A DNA stretch of 64,000 nt from Lantana camara (lineage: Eukaryota; Streptophyta; Magnoliopsida; Lamiales; Verbenaceae): positions 95,058,001 to 95,122,000 of the forward strand of contig CM074856.1 of the NCBI GenBank assembly GCA_037501455.1, given 5' to 3'. The notes beneath the pieces are model-generated. The model searched no databases. It had not been told where the DNA came from and was given only the letters and a program-made list of their open reading frames with translations. This document shows, piece by piece, positions 35,561 to 47,800 of this stretch; the stretch's first letter is position 1; every line of letters starts with the position of its first letter. The position numbers and the translations under genes are program-made.

Positions 35561-35666
35561 TAATTATAATTGTGATATGTGTTATTTGTTACTATTATTT
35601 GTTGTTTCTTACTTGAATTGATGATAACGTGGGCGTACATGAGCAAATCTAACCCGGCATGCATAA
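35561..35666 (+). other. F interior after gag, up to the C insertion
   Basis: Non-coding. Contains GATAACGTGG and CTAACCCGGCATGCAT, blocks also found in NA1 and G. The last five bases CATAA (35662-35666) are the left target duplication of element C; the right copy is 56532-56536, after which F continues as in G (GTTCAATGTTTTCTTGATAG compared with GTTCCATGTCTTCGTGATAG). Confidence 0.85.
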
Positions 35667-38600
35667 TGAACATCCCGCTCGTCCAACCTTTCCAGGTACC
35701 CCTTCACGGGTGAGCTATGTGCGCTTTTAATTATTTAATTATGTGGAGTATGCGTTTATTATACTTTCTATGTGATATATTTGAATTACTTGAACTTAAT
35801 TGGCCTTATGTGATTTATTTATACATATTTGTCTTCTTTATTTTGCTCTTGCTCCGTTTGTATCCGTTTTCGTTTTCGATTTTTGTGACTACGTGCTACG
35901 CGTGACTTGTATCTGTTATGAATGTGTCTTTATGTTCGTTACTTGTTTTTGAGTTTGTTTGATACGGTTTTTTAAACCGTTTTATGTTTTAGGGACATAA
36001 GGGCCTAACGAGCTTTAGCGCACCTTGTGTTCCGGAAGGCGTAACTTGAGGTCGGAAATTCGGATTCGAATTCCAGAAGATACGTTAGACTCGTCACGAA
36101 GAAAGAAAGACAAAAAATTAAGATTCATATTTTTCTAAGCCCATTTGATTCCCCGTTTTTCAATCGAAACGAGCCCCTTTCGTCTAAGAGCTACCTTTTG
36201 ACTTAATTAAGCTCTGTGGACCCCACTTAAACCCTGACCAACCCTTAACCATGATCTATAGCTTGAGTTAACATCCCTTTTCAGCCCTTAACCCAAGAAA
36301 AACCGATCCATTCTCTCCCTCCCTCACAATATCGTTCAGCCCCAAGGAGAAAAGGAAGAGAAGAAACCCACTTTGGCCATTTTGAAGAGTTTGAGCTCAA
36401 ATCACAACCATAGCTTCTCAAATTCGAAAGGTAAGTTTATGATCGTAATCTACACTCTCTCTTCTCTCTTATATGTGGATTTGAGATGATTCCATTGGTT
36501 GGTTCTTGAGATTTGGCAAGCATGTGAATAGTGTAGATTGGATGAATTTGATGATTCTTGCTTCCTTCTTGATTCTCTTGAGTTTGGGTGATAATATGTT
36601 GCTCCTATGACATGATTTTAAGTGTTTATTACATATTCTTACATGGTTGTTGGATTATGATTGATTGACCATTGATGAGTGCTTGAGAATTTGATGATAT
36701 AGCTTGATGCATTCTTCCCCTTTTCTTGCCTTGTTTCTTGCAATTTTTGGAGCTGAAGTTGTTGCTACTTATATGGTATGAATTGTTTATGAATTAGTGT
36801 TAATTTCATGCTTGATTTATGTGTTTTTGAAGACCTAAGAGACTACCTAAGGCATGATACCGAAATCCCCTGTTTTTGCCTTCAAAAAACGAAATGTTGC
36901 TGCGTTATTTTTCAGTCCCGAACGCATGACATGGCCGTGTCATGTTATAACTGGAAATGGACACGGCCGTGTTAAGCTCTTGACTTTGGATCCTAATTTT
37001 ATTTAAACCGGACACGGCCATATCCGATTCTTATGCATTTTGGACGAGGCCATGTCCACTTAGTAGGTGATGGTCGGGAGGAGTTTCTTTCGTCGTTTTG
37101 TTGCTTTTCATTGGTTCTTCTTGCCTCGTTTATGATGTGTATGCATGATTAACTTGTTGTATTGTGTGTTAAGCTGATCTCGTGAATTTATGGTTTATTC
37201 TTTACCCTCGTTTATGAGATAGGACCTTATATGCCTTGAATGCTCCTATATGACCTAATGTGGATTAATCTCTTACTCTTTGCATCATAAACATAAATAG
37301 ACATATGCCGAGCATCTAATGTGGTTTATATTGAGTCTAAGGTTCCCTTTTGCCTTTGTTTTGCCTTTAAGTTTGTTCCTTGGTTGACGAGGTTGTCCTC
37401 TAGACGTCCGTTTGCTTCATTTGTTCCCATTGCTTCTTGGAGGTGAGGTTTTCTTTCCTTTTAGCTAAAATGACCTACAACCCAACATGTTATTTAAGCC
37501 CGCATGCGAACTATATAAATATATATGTATAAATAAATGTTTGATATGTATTTTGCGGGAATTGGCCCATCTGCTATGAAATCCATTGAAAATGCTTTTA
37601 TATGTATATAAGCTATGTTTTGTTCGTTTGTTTTCAAAGAAGGGTTGGTGTGTGTACGTGTGAAGTTTTGACAAGATAAGCTTTCCGTGATAAGTATACG
37701 CTTTGTGAGATGTGTGTGTGTGAGTTCTGTGATCTGTTTGGGCCCCGGAGTTGTGGGTAAGGGAGACCCGGGACGACCATTGGCGTCACCGGTTACGACC
37801 CCTGTGCACTTCTCCACCAACGGGAGGCTTAGTTCTCCTATGCCGATAGAGCACTTTAAGGTTGGCCATCGAAGGAATCGGGCGGGATCCCCCGGTTCAT
37901 CTTTTTCGTTCTGTGGTGGGATTGAGAGGGGCACCTCTCTTCCCCAATGGTGTGAAGGTGGGATTGTTTATGAGTTTTGCTATGATCTGAGTAAGTGTGT
38001 GAGAACTCGTTCTCGCCGTGTTATTTTGCTTTTGCTTCTGTATCCGATACGGTTTGTGAAACGGGGTGGATTCATAATTTCTAAAACTTGGTTGATTTTG
38101 GTCTTCGACCCTAAACCTTTCTTCGTATATATAGTATCATGGGTTAAAAATCATTTGGAATGCAAAAACCACACCCGGTTCATAAACACTTTCGATTTGA
38201 ATATGCTATGCTCCTACTTATACGTATGGGTACGTGTGTAGCCCCCTCACCAATCTCTAGGACTGACCCTCGTTGCTTCTTTTCTTTTTCCCCTTTTGTT
38301 TTGAGCTTTGCAGGTGCTCGGTTGGGAGTCTGGCTAGGCGGCGGTTGTCTTTCGAGTCTTGGGAGTTGTTTGAGTCGTTGTAGAGTCCTTGCATTTGCAT
38401 ATTTACTTTCCCTCTTTGGTACTACGTATATTTGGTACTATGTATAAATAAGTATAAGTTATGTTTTGTAATTTGAAGCTAAGCATTTTCTTTTAGCCTG
38501 GGGTGGGCAAAGCATGTTGCTCTATGTATATTTTATTTTCAGCTTTTATATCTGTATTTGGTTATCTTAGTTGATCCTGTAGCTTCCGCTCTTTTGGTTT

Positions 38601-38764
38601 ATTTTGTTGCGCACTCTGTTCAGGGTCTAGACCGCCTAGCCTAGAGGTGATTTTTGTTTGTCACCCGTTCGCCATGGTTCGATGCGGGGACGGAGTTCCC
38701 ATTTCGATACCCGTATTGGGCTATGGTGCAGGGGATATGGCGCCCTCCCCTCCGGGGTGTTACA
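35667..38764 (+). repeat. C 5' LTR (3098 bp)
   Basis: Starts TGAACATCCCGCTCG and ends GGGTGTTACA. It has palindromes at 36925-36944, about 36959-36972, about 37010-37025 and about 37044-37059 (several imperfect), the block AGGTGAGGTTTTC..TTTTAG (37441-37464), TATATAAG (37605-37612), the GC-rich core (about 37738-37940) and a degenerate CAATC/GACTG hairpin (38251-38265), then TTTGCAG near 38310. A 184-codon frame (37687-38241) also exists in the 3' LTR (55477-56031); I recognise no domain in it. Confidence 0.93.
37605..37612 (+). promoter_or_regulatory. TATA box, C 5' LTR
   Basis: TATATAAG, repeated at 55401-55408 in the 3' LTR, placed before the GC-rich core as in other LTRs here. Activity is inferred. 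Confidence 0.5.
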
Positions 38765-38772
38765 TCTGTAAG

Positions 38773-38787
38773 TGGTATCAGAGCTCT
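38773..38787 (+). other. C primer binding site
   Basis: TGGTATCAGAGCTCTTGG, 8 bp after the LTR end, complementary to initiator tRNA-Met over the first 12 bases. Confidence 0.9.
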
Positions 38788-38986
38788 TGGTTGTAAAACC
38801 CGAGCTCTAGCGTCGTGTCGGGTCTGTCTAGGTCGTTCGGCTTAGGATTATGTGATTGTTTGCATTCACTCTCATCTCTTACATGAATTACTTGAATTAT
38901 TTGGCTTAATTATGTTCATAGTTCACATGAACATGTACTGAACCCTGCATGCATAGAGACTTCGGAATCATTTTTCTTATCTCAGG

Positions 38987-39952
38987 ATGAGTTCTTCATA
39001 TCAACATACATCATCAAAAGGAAGACAAGAGAAACAAGTTTCTTCGGTCTTAAAGAAGTTTGAAAGCTTTAATCCACCGAAGTGGTTTGGAGGCGATAGT
39101 ATTGAAGCCGAGGAGTGGCTATCTATGATATTGTGGATTTGGGGAAGTTGTTCGGGAACTCCACAAGAGAAAGTAAGATACACTTCCCGCTTACTACAAG
39201 GTGAAGCTTCAAAATGGTTCAAAGAAATAAGATTACATTTAAAGAAGTCCGGGGAAGAGCTTCATTGGGAAAGGTTTACCCGAGAATTTTGCTATAAGTA
39301 TATCCCTCCCAATGAATTATTTAGAAGATTCCAATAATTCCTAGATCTTGAGCACGAAGTGAAGATGATGGTTGATCTTGTGATGGAACTAGAAAGCTCG
39401 AGAGATATATACAAAGCCGTAGAGACGAGATTCAACAAGCTTTTCAAGGTTCACCGGTGCATGAATGGTCTGAGGAAGTTAGAAGAGTGGTTCAAGCTGA
39501 AGTGAATAAGCAAGAGATGAAGTTTCACATTTCTAAGGTGGAATATAATCCAAGGTTCAGCTTAAACTCAAGCAAGAGGCCTATGTTCCGAGAGGAAACC
39601 CAAGAATTTCAAGATGTCGACCACACCAAGAAGAAGAAGCTTCAACCACCAATGATGGATTCGATACCTCTTCCATTGGAGATAATTCAATGTTCTTATT
39701 GTCAAGGCCCTAACCACACCGAAGCAGTTTGCCGAAAGAAACTTGGGAGATGTTACAAGTGTGGAGAACCGGGACATAAGGTGAAAAGTTACCCGAAGAC
39801 TAAGCATTCAAGGACTACCAAGAGCTGCGATTCCAAGGCTCCAAGTTCAATCCGAGTGGATATGATTGAAGAGGAAGAACGGGATACCAAGCTCGACACT
39901 ACCACCGTGGTGAACGGTACATCAAGCATTCATGGCACTACATACATGCATT
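38987..39952 (+). pseudogene. gag: C gag relic running into a truncated protease
   Basis: The ATG at 38987 opens a Gag capsid domain (FNPPKWFGG, AEEWL, LLQGEASKWFKEIR, WERFTREFCYKYIP). A TAA at 39335-39337 and a frame change before 39457 break it. In the new frame come a basic linker and the zinc-knuckle pair CSYCQGPNHTEAVC and CYKCGEPGHKVKSY, the latter with Tyr in place of the last Cys. Then comes VVNGTSSIHGTTYM, which aligns with the start of the protease region in D ([10 protein letters not shown]...), but the catalytic Asp-containing motif never follows. So pol was lost at this point. Confidence 0.85.
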
Positions 39953-41164
39953 TTATTTTAATTGGTGTTTCGTTTTCTTTTTCTTGTTGTTCTCGGTGTT
40001 TGCTGTCTTTGTTATTACTCGCTTGCTTGTGGTTTCCTTTTTCTTTTCTCTTTTGCGTTGTCTCTCTCTTTGGAGAGTGTTTGGTGAGAAGAGTGTCGAG
40101 TGTTTGGTGAGTTGCGAGGGCCGGGCTTGTTTGGTGGTTGGTTCTCTTCCGACAGTTGTTTTTGAAGGCGCCTAGTCCTATTAAGGTAACTGCGTTCCCA
40201 TAAGCGTGGGTAGTTGCTTTTAGGAGGTCCATTCGGGGCTCAACGGTATCTATGGGTGTTAGATGGAAGGCTAGCCCGTTGATATCCTTTGTAGAAGTGG
40301 TTGGTAATTCCGGGACGGTGCGATAAGCTTCGTGGCTTTCCTTCAAGTTAACTTAGAGGTTGAGCCAAGCTTAAGGAGACAAAGATCGAAGTAAGCCACC
40401 CTTGGTGTTTCTTTGAAGATGGAATTTGTTTCCACCCAACGAGGACATTAAGGTTGTCGTGATCTTTATCCCGGAATTGTTTTGTGTTTGGAGTTTCTCT
40501 TCCAGTGGACTCTAGCGAGTTGTTGGAGTTAAGTCGTAGTTGACAAGTTCTTAGAAGGTAATTTCATCCTTGTGGGTACTTCTTTGTGGAGTATCTTAGT
40601 CCCATCTAAGAAGAAGACGGGATTTAGGATGAGTATATTACCGTGAGCTGCACAGGTTAATTGTGGAAGATTAATACCCTTCTAATTTGCTTCGAGGAGT
40701 CGTTAGTCTTTCTTCTGTGTTCCGTGGTCTTTGCTAAGCGTAGTTCCAACAAGGGTATAGTCGATTACGTATTTTAGTAGAAGAACCGAGAATTGCCTCT
40801 GAGATTAAATCTCTAATGTCATCGGGAGTCAACAGAAGGTTTGTCGTTGTGCAAGTGTCGTCCCATGACATGAAAGGCAAGGAAGAGGCATGGTTCGAGT
40901 GGATAAGGCTTTTGAAGAGAGTTACCTTGATTACACGAGGCTACTCAAACTTCTCCGTTATGATCGAGGTACTAAGGAAGACTTCGGTTGTGCTTAGCTA
41001 ACGGAAGGTTGGAGTCTATGTCTCAAGAAGTGCTTAGTCACGAGACTAATTCCACTCATGGTTCGAGACTTGAAGAGCCGGTAATGGTGTTGGCATAAGA
41101 AGAGACATCGTAGACTTAGTGTAGCAATGTCTAAAGTGCTTTCGGTAGAAGACCGAACATCAAG
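39953..41164 (+). other. C interior, non-coding, left of D
   Basis: No recognisable coding sequence. The first 150 bp are T-rich (TTTTCTTTTTCTTG...) with a CTCTCTTTGGAGAG inverted repeat near 40060-40076, placed like the hairpin array of NA1. The last five bases (41160-41164, TCAAG) are the left target duplication of D. Confidence 0.7.
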
Positions 41165-42785
41165 TGTAGCACCCGAGCGTAAGGTACCACATCCCCCGCA
41201 CCGAGACCCGACCCGTATATGAAATGGAAGTCCATACATGTGCCAAATCCACGGCGAACGGGGACCCAACACACACGCTATGCTAGGCGGGACTAACCCT
41301 TAAACCATTCAACTCAAGATAACATAAAATCAGAGTTAAAATAAAACACGGAAGCAAGAACGACATATAATACATATAATGAGCCACCAAGCTCCAAAAA
41401 TAGATATACAAAAGCATTCAAGTAATCAACGGCACTCACGGCCTACAATATCATGACGCTCCATGCTATACTATGATCATATACAAAATAGCAATAAGAG
41501 TATGAATATATGAGACTGAAAAGAAGTGCTAAACATAAATGCAAGACCTAGACGACTTGTATTCCCGCCTAGCACTCCTATACCTGCACAAAACAACTGA
41601 AAACAACCGGGTTCAGTCTAAAAGAGACTAGTGGGTATAAAACGGGGCATAAGATAAAATATTGCAGAAAGTAAGCACATACAGGCAAGCCCTAATCCCG
41701 TGTGAAGTTTGATAAGAATTTCCCAAGTGGTTAAAACAAAAGAAAACATCAACGGGATTACGACGTTCATATTCATTCAAAATTGTTCATAAGGGTTATG
41801 GCTCGGCGAGTGGGCGTGCACAATCTCCAACCTACTCCTCGTGTAATCATAATCAATTTCATTCATTATCATACATATCTTTTGTGCTCATACATATCAT
41901 GATCATAATCATTCATATACACCTTCTTCCTCCGGGTGGTGGACGGGTTTGCAAGGCCCGACCACCTAATCATATCAATGCGGCTATGAGGTTCATGAGT
42001 CCTCAAAGCCCGGTTAGAGTTTCCTCGTCAAAAACTCCTTGACGAGGTCCGTTTCGCCGTAATTGGTTGGAACTAGTATATGGGATCCCCGTCAGCCCTT
42101 GCTTCCTCGGTTAGCCACATATACTAAGTCCCGGGCCCCGTGCAATCATAATCATGTCTCACCAAAACATAAGGTAGGGTTTCATAAATAAAAGGGGGTC
42201 ATACGTTTGAAATCATTTACCCAAATGACTCGATTTATATAATATACTAATTTGGCTTAAATCTTGCACATAAGGGATATATAGGGTTGTTTTAACTACT
42301 AGAAGAAAAACCCACCTTTTCAAAGCAAAAGAAAGGCACAAGCGTCTCAATGCTCGCCTTCGTCTCCGACCAAACCCGAATCTGTGCAAAAGAAAAGGCA
42401 TGAGACTCAATGACCACATATGACGCTCGACAATGAAGTGAATATGACCTGAATGCATAAATGAACATATTATACCATGAAAATGTTCATGTGCACTATT
42501 ACGGAATTTAAAACATATAATCAAATCATTCGTTCATATATTTCATTCAATTTCATAAATTCATAAATTCATAACCTTCATAATGCATATCAATTAATCT
42601 AAAATTCAATTTAATAATCATAGCAAGTAATATTCATATTCACAATTAGGAATAAAAGAAATAAAACGTTCAATCAATAGTCGGTAAATTAAATACGCGG
42701 AATAGAAATCAATTAATTTCAAGAATTGAATTAAATTAAATAATATTTAAAATATATATATATATATACTCACACGTACACATGC

Positions 42786-42826
<41 letters not shown>

Positions 42827-44617
42827 ATGCATGCAATAATATTACAAATGCCATGCATGCACGTACACACACAAAGCACAATTACACAGCCATACATATG
42901 TATATATAGTACATATTATACTTGCATGCAATTAGGGTAATATGTCATGCACTCACACACAAGCATATATATATATATATAATTACAGCAACACATGCAT
43001 GCAAGGAACAACAATACACGCACAACACATATATAAACAGCAGCAACCACACACAGGCAACGCAGGTAAAAGCTGGAGAAAAACAGGGTGACACCCCCGT
43101 GTCACCACCCAAGCCCAAACCGAGACACGCCCGTGTCTCGGTACAGCAATTCCAGGCCAACCCGCACCCCCGTTCCTCGTTGGAACAAACAAAAACGACA
43201 CCCCCGTGTATCGTACCAGTAGCATCCCCTGTTTGACAGAAATTGACGTAGAAGAAGGGCAGCAACGCACGCATAAAATGCAGGCAAGAAAGGCAGCAAA
43301 ACCAAGAATGAAGTGCTACAAGAACTCATCTAAAACACATGCTACAAGGCCATGAAATTTGACAGCAAAAGCAAGAAGGTTCACGGCAGTCTTGACAGCA
43401 GAAACTCAAGCCAAAACAGAGCAGAGGTTACGAAAACAGGGCAAGAAGGATTCTCATCAACTCCATCTATTCATATCAGTTTAGAACAACAAATCCTCAG
43501 CCAAGCAACACCATTTCAACATATATATCAGTTCCAAATAAGCTCAACCAAGAAAAGGAAGCATATGTGACATTTCAAGGAATTTCACAAAGTGCCATAA
43601 ATGATAACTCATTAATACTTCAACCACCAAGAAATCAATGATCATAAATGATATGAGGACGTCAAAATAATCATTCTCAAGCTTGGAATCAATCAAAACC
43701 AACAAGAATCGAATGAGATCAATAATATGCCCAAAACTCTCCATTTTCGGATGCAGTCCAGAAATCCACAAATCGATGCTTAAATTTGGAAATAAAAGGA
43801 TGAAAACGATCAGAAATGAACATATATTACAACCCTAAGCTTACCTTGTTGATTGGATGAAGTTTGGATGAGATTTGAGCTCCAAAATCTCTAAGGAATG
43901 AAGGGTTACAAGACTGCCTGAAATTCCAGTGACTTTGGCTGAGTTTTAGGGATTGTGTGAGGATTGGTTTGGTTAGGGCATGCTATAACCAGTTAGGGGG
44001 TTGAGTTAGGGTTCAATAGAATCAAACCATGGTTTATTTGGTTAAAGTTTGGATAAGATATGGCTATTTTTGTACAACAAGGTCAGTTTGGTCGCCGATT
44101 CGTTTTTCGGTTGAATTTCGGAGGTTCAAATGACTTTGGAAAAGTATAAGTCTAAGTTTACTAAACTCTAATTTTCGTTACGAGTTCAGTGGAGTTGACG
44201 GAACTCGAATCCGAGTTCCCGAGCTCAAGATATTAAATTCGGAACCAAGGGTACGCTAAGTGCTCGTTAGCCCCCGATTTGGTTCCTCGAATCAAATTAA
44301 ATTCGTTAACCTATCAAATAAATTCAAAAACATAAACCGAGCATATAAGCATGTTCATAACACATATATTTACGACATACTACAAATTCGTGGCATTTCG
44401 ATATCATTTCATATAAGAACGAAGCACAAAATAAGTAACATGCTCATTTCATGCAATTCATGCATATAATATAAGTTCCATGCAATAAAATTTAAATAAA
44501 TGAATTAAATCTAATATTAATTAAATTAAATAAAGTCACGTAATTAATTAATTAAAGCATGATTAATTAACATAACATTTAATTAGCATAATCATTAAAT
44601 TAATAATAAAATAAATA

Positions 44618-44660
<43 letters not shown>

Positions 44661-44829
44661 TTAAATACGAAATATTTTAGAATAATAATAAATTAAAATA
44701 AAATATAATAAAATAAAATAATAATAATTTATAATAAAATTAAAAATAAAAGACGTAAAAACAATTAATTCGCGCAAATTGGTAAACACATACGTCGTAC
44801 CTTTACGTCCGAAAAGTCGGGGCGTTACA
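41165..44829 (-). repeat. D 3' LTR (3665 bp)
   Basis: On the plus strand TGTAGCACCC to GGCGTTACA. Landmarks: U5 end (41165-41300), the hairpin AGTCT/AGACT (41614-41630), GC core with arms AGTATATG (42075-42082) and CATATACT (42118-42125), ATATATAG-type TATA region near 42268, block AAAACCCACCTT (minus AGGTGGGTTTTTC) near 42305, and palindromes at 43087-43106 and 43121-43140. TA repeats lie at 42752-42768, 42794-42822 and 44620-44659. Confidence 0.95.
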
Positions 44830-44865
44830 ATCTCTCCCCCTTAAAAGAATCCGTCCTTGGATTCA
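44830..44865 (-). other. D hairpin, polypurine tract and pol stop
   Basis: Minus strand: the stop TGA (44863-44865) overlaps GAATCCA-AGGA-CGGATTC (44847-44864; closing pair mismatched, loop AGGA kept), followed by AAGGGGGAGAG and the LTR start. Confidence 0.85.
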
Positions 44866-47800
44866 TTGCTCGCTCAGAAATAAATCGGGGTGAAATTTTC
44901 TCATCTTTTCCTCCGTCTCCCACGTAGCCTCTTCGGTTTTATCACTTCTCCAAAGAACCTTGACTAGTCAAATACGCCGATTTCGAAGTTCCTGAAATTT
45001 TCGATCCAATATCTTAATCGGCTTCTGAACGAAGGTGAGATCCGGTTCTAATTCCACTTCTTCAACCGGTAGAACCTCGGACTCGTCTCGATAATATTTT
45101 CGGAGCTGTGAAACATGAAACACGTTATGAATTCCAGTCAAACTCGGAGGCAAGTCCAATCGATAGGCCGTATCCCCAATCTTCTCTAAAATCTCATATG
45201 GTCCCATATACCGAGGGTTTAATTTTCCTCCTCGTCCAATCCTTGAGAACCATTTTCGTGGAGAGGCCTTTAAGAAAACCCTATCTCCAATCTCATACTC
45301 CAAATTCTTCCTCCGAAGATCTGCATAACTCTTTTGTCGATCCTGTGCGGTCTTCATCCGTTGTCTAATTATCTGGACCTTGTCAATAGCCTCTTGTACA
45401 GCCTTAGAGGGTTTTTCCTTCTTTTCCCCTCTTTTAATCCCTTCTTGCTTGGTCCAATTCCATTCCTCCAAGTCAAAAAACAACGGAGATCGACATTTAC
45501 GTCCATAAAGAGCTTCATAAGGGGCCATTTCAATCGAGGCTTGATAGCTATTGTTGTAAGCAAACTCGATTAACGGCAACTGTTCATTCCACGAGCTTTG
45601 AAAGTCCAAAGCACATGCTCTCAATAGGTCCTCCAGATACTTAATCAACCTTTCTGATTGTCCGTCGGTCTGAGGATGGAAAGCTGTGCTGAATTGAAGC
45701 CTTGTTCCCAAACACTTCTGTAATTCTTGCCATAACCGTGAAGTAAATCTGGGATCCCGATCCGAGACAATACTAACAGGTACACCATGAAGCCTGACAA
45801 TCTCTTCATTATACCTCTTAGCCAATTTACTCACTTTATCGGACATCCTGATAGCAAGAAAATGAGCTGATTTTGTCAATCTGTCCACAATAACCCAAAT
45901 TCCATCAAAACCTCCTCTTACTCTTGGTAATCCCGAAACAAAATCCATGGCTATTTGTTCCCACTTCCACTCCGGGATAGGCAATGGTCGAAGTAGCCCC
46001 AATGGCTTTTGATGTTCTGCCTTTACCACTTGACAAGTCATACAGTGTTTTACGAAGTTGATAACATCCCGTTTCAATCCATTCCACCAATAGAATTGCT
46101 TAAGATCCTTATACATTTTGTTCCCTCCGGGATGTATCGAATACCCTGACCGATGGGCTTCCTCAAGAATAATCCTTTTTAACTCTTCCGGGACAACTCT
46201 ATTCTTGAATCATAGAAGTCCCGTATCATCAAACCCAAACGGACACTCTGAATCAGCTCGAGCTTTCTCAGCTAATTTCTAAACCTCGGGATCAATCCTT
46301 TGAGCATCAAATAATCTCTGTTTAAGATCTGGTTGAACCGTAATATTCTGAATACTAGCCCTTAGTCTGAACAACTCATTCTCATCTCCAATTTCCACTT
46401 TCACATTGGACACGCTAGCTTTCCGACTAAGCGCATCCGCGACCAAATTGGCTTTACCGGGATGGTATCGGATTGTACACTCATAATCCGCCAAAAGTTC
46501 CATCCAAGGCCGTTGTCTCTTGTTCAATTCCTTTTGTGAGAATAAGTATTGGAGACTCTTGTGATCAGAAAAGACCTCGAATGAAATTCCATAAAGATAG
46601 TGTCTCCACTTACCCAAAGCAAAGATCACTGCCGCTAATTCCAAATCGTGAGTGGGGTAGTTCTGTTCATGCTCTTTCAATTTCCTTGAGGCATAGGCGA
46701 TTACTCTTCCATTCTGCATCAACACACATCCCAAACCTTCCTTTGAGGCGTTCGTATAAACTGTATATCCTTCTGTACCTTCGGGAAGAGCTAATACAGG
46801 AGCGGTGGTTAACTTTTCCTTTAAAAGTTGAAAGCTAGTCTCACATGCCTCGTCCCACTCAAACTTAACAGCCTTCTTAGTCAATCGGGTTAAAGGAGCC
46901 GCAATCTTTGAGAAATCCTGAACGAATCTCCGATAGTAGCCTGCCAAACCCAAGAAACTCCTTACTTCTAAAGCATTTTTCGGGCTTTGCCATTGGATAA
47001 CCGTCTCAATCTTAGAAGGATCTACTTCCAAGCCTGTCCTTGAGATAATATGGCCCAAAAATGCTACCCGATCAATCCAGAACTCGCATTTGCTAAACTT
47101 AGCATACAACCGATGTTCTATTAAGGTATCCAACACAATTCTGAGGTGCCTGGCATGATCTTCCGGGGTTCTTGAGTAAACCAAAATGTCATCGATGAAT
47201 ATTACCACAAACTTGTCCAAATAGGACCGAAAAATTCGATGCATCATATCCATAAAAGCAGCCGGAGCATTAGTCAATCCAAAAGGCATCACTACGAACT
47301 CGTAGTGTCCATACCGGGTGTTAAATCCCGTCTTCGGAATGTCCTCTTCCTGGATTTTCAATTGATAATATCCTTGTCTCAAGTCCAATTTTGAATATAC
47401 CCCCGAACCTTGTAACATGTCGAATAAATCCTCAATATGGGGCAAAGGATACTTGTTCTTTACAGTCATCCGATTAAGCTCCCGGTAATCTATACACATT
47501 CTTAGGGTTCCATCCTTTTTCTTAACAAAGAGAACCGGAGCACCCCAAGGTGACGAACTTGGCCGTATATATCCAACTTTGAGCAATTCCTCTAATTGAA
47601 TCTTTAACTCTTTCAATTCGGCCGGTGTTATCCGATACGGGATCTTAGAATATGGTGTGGATCCTGGATATAAGTCAATAACAAACTCGATCTCACGGTC
47701 TGGTGGTAAAGAACTCAAATTCTCCGGAAACACATCGGAAAAATCCTTAACAACCGCTGTATCCTCCAACTTGACTTGATCTTTCGGCCTATTAAGAAGA

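Noticed and set aside
42922..43274. Frames of about 100 codons on both strands of the D LTR
   Set aside because: They overlap TA/CA microsatellites and the palindrome zone; chance frames.
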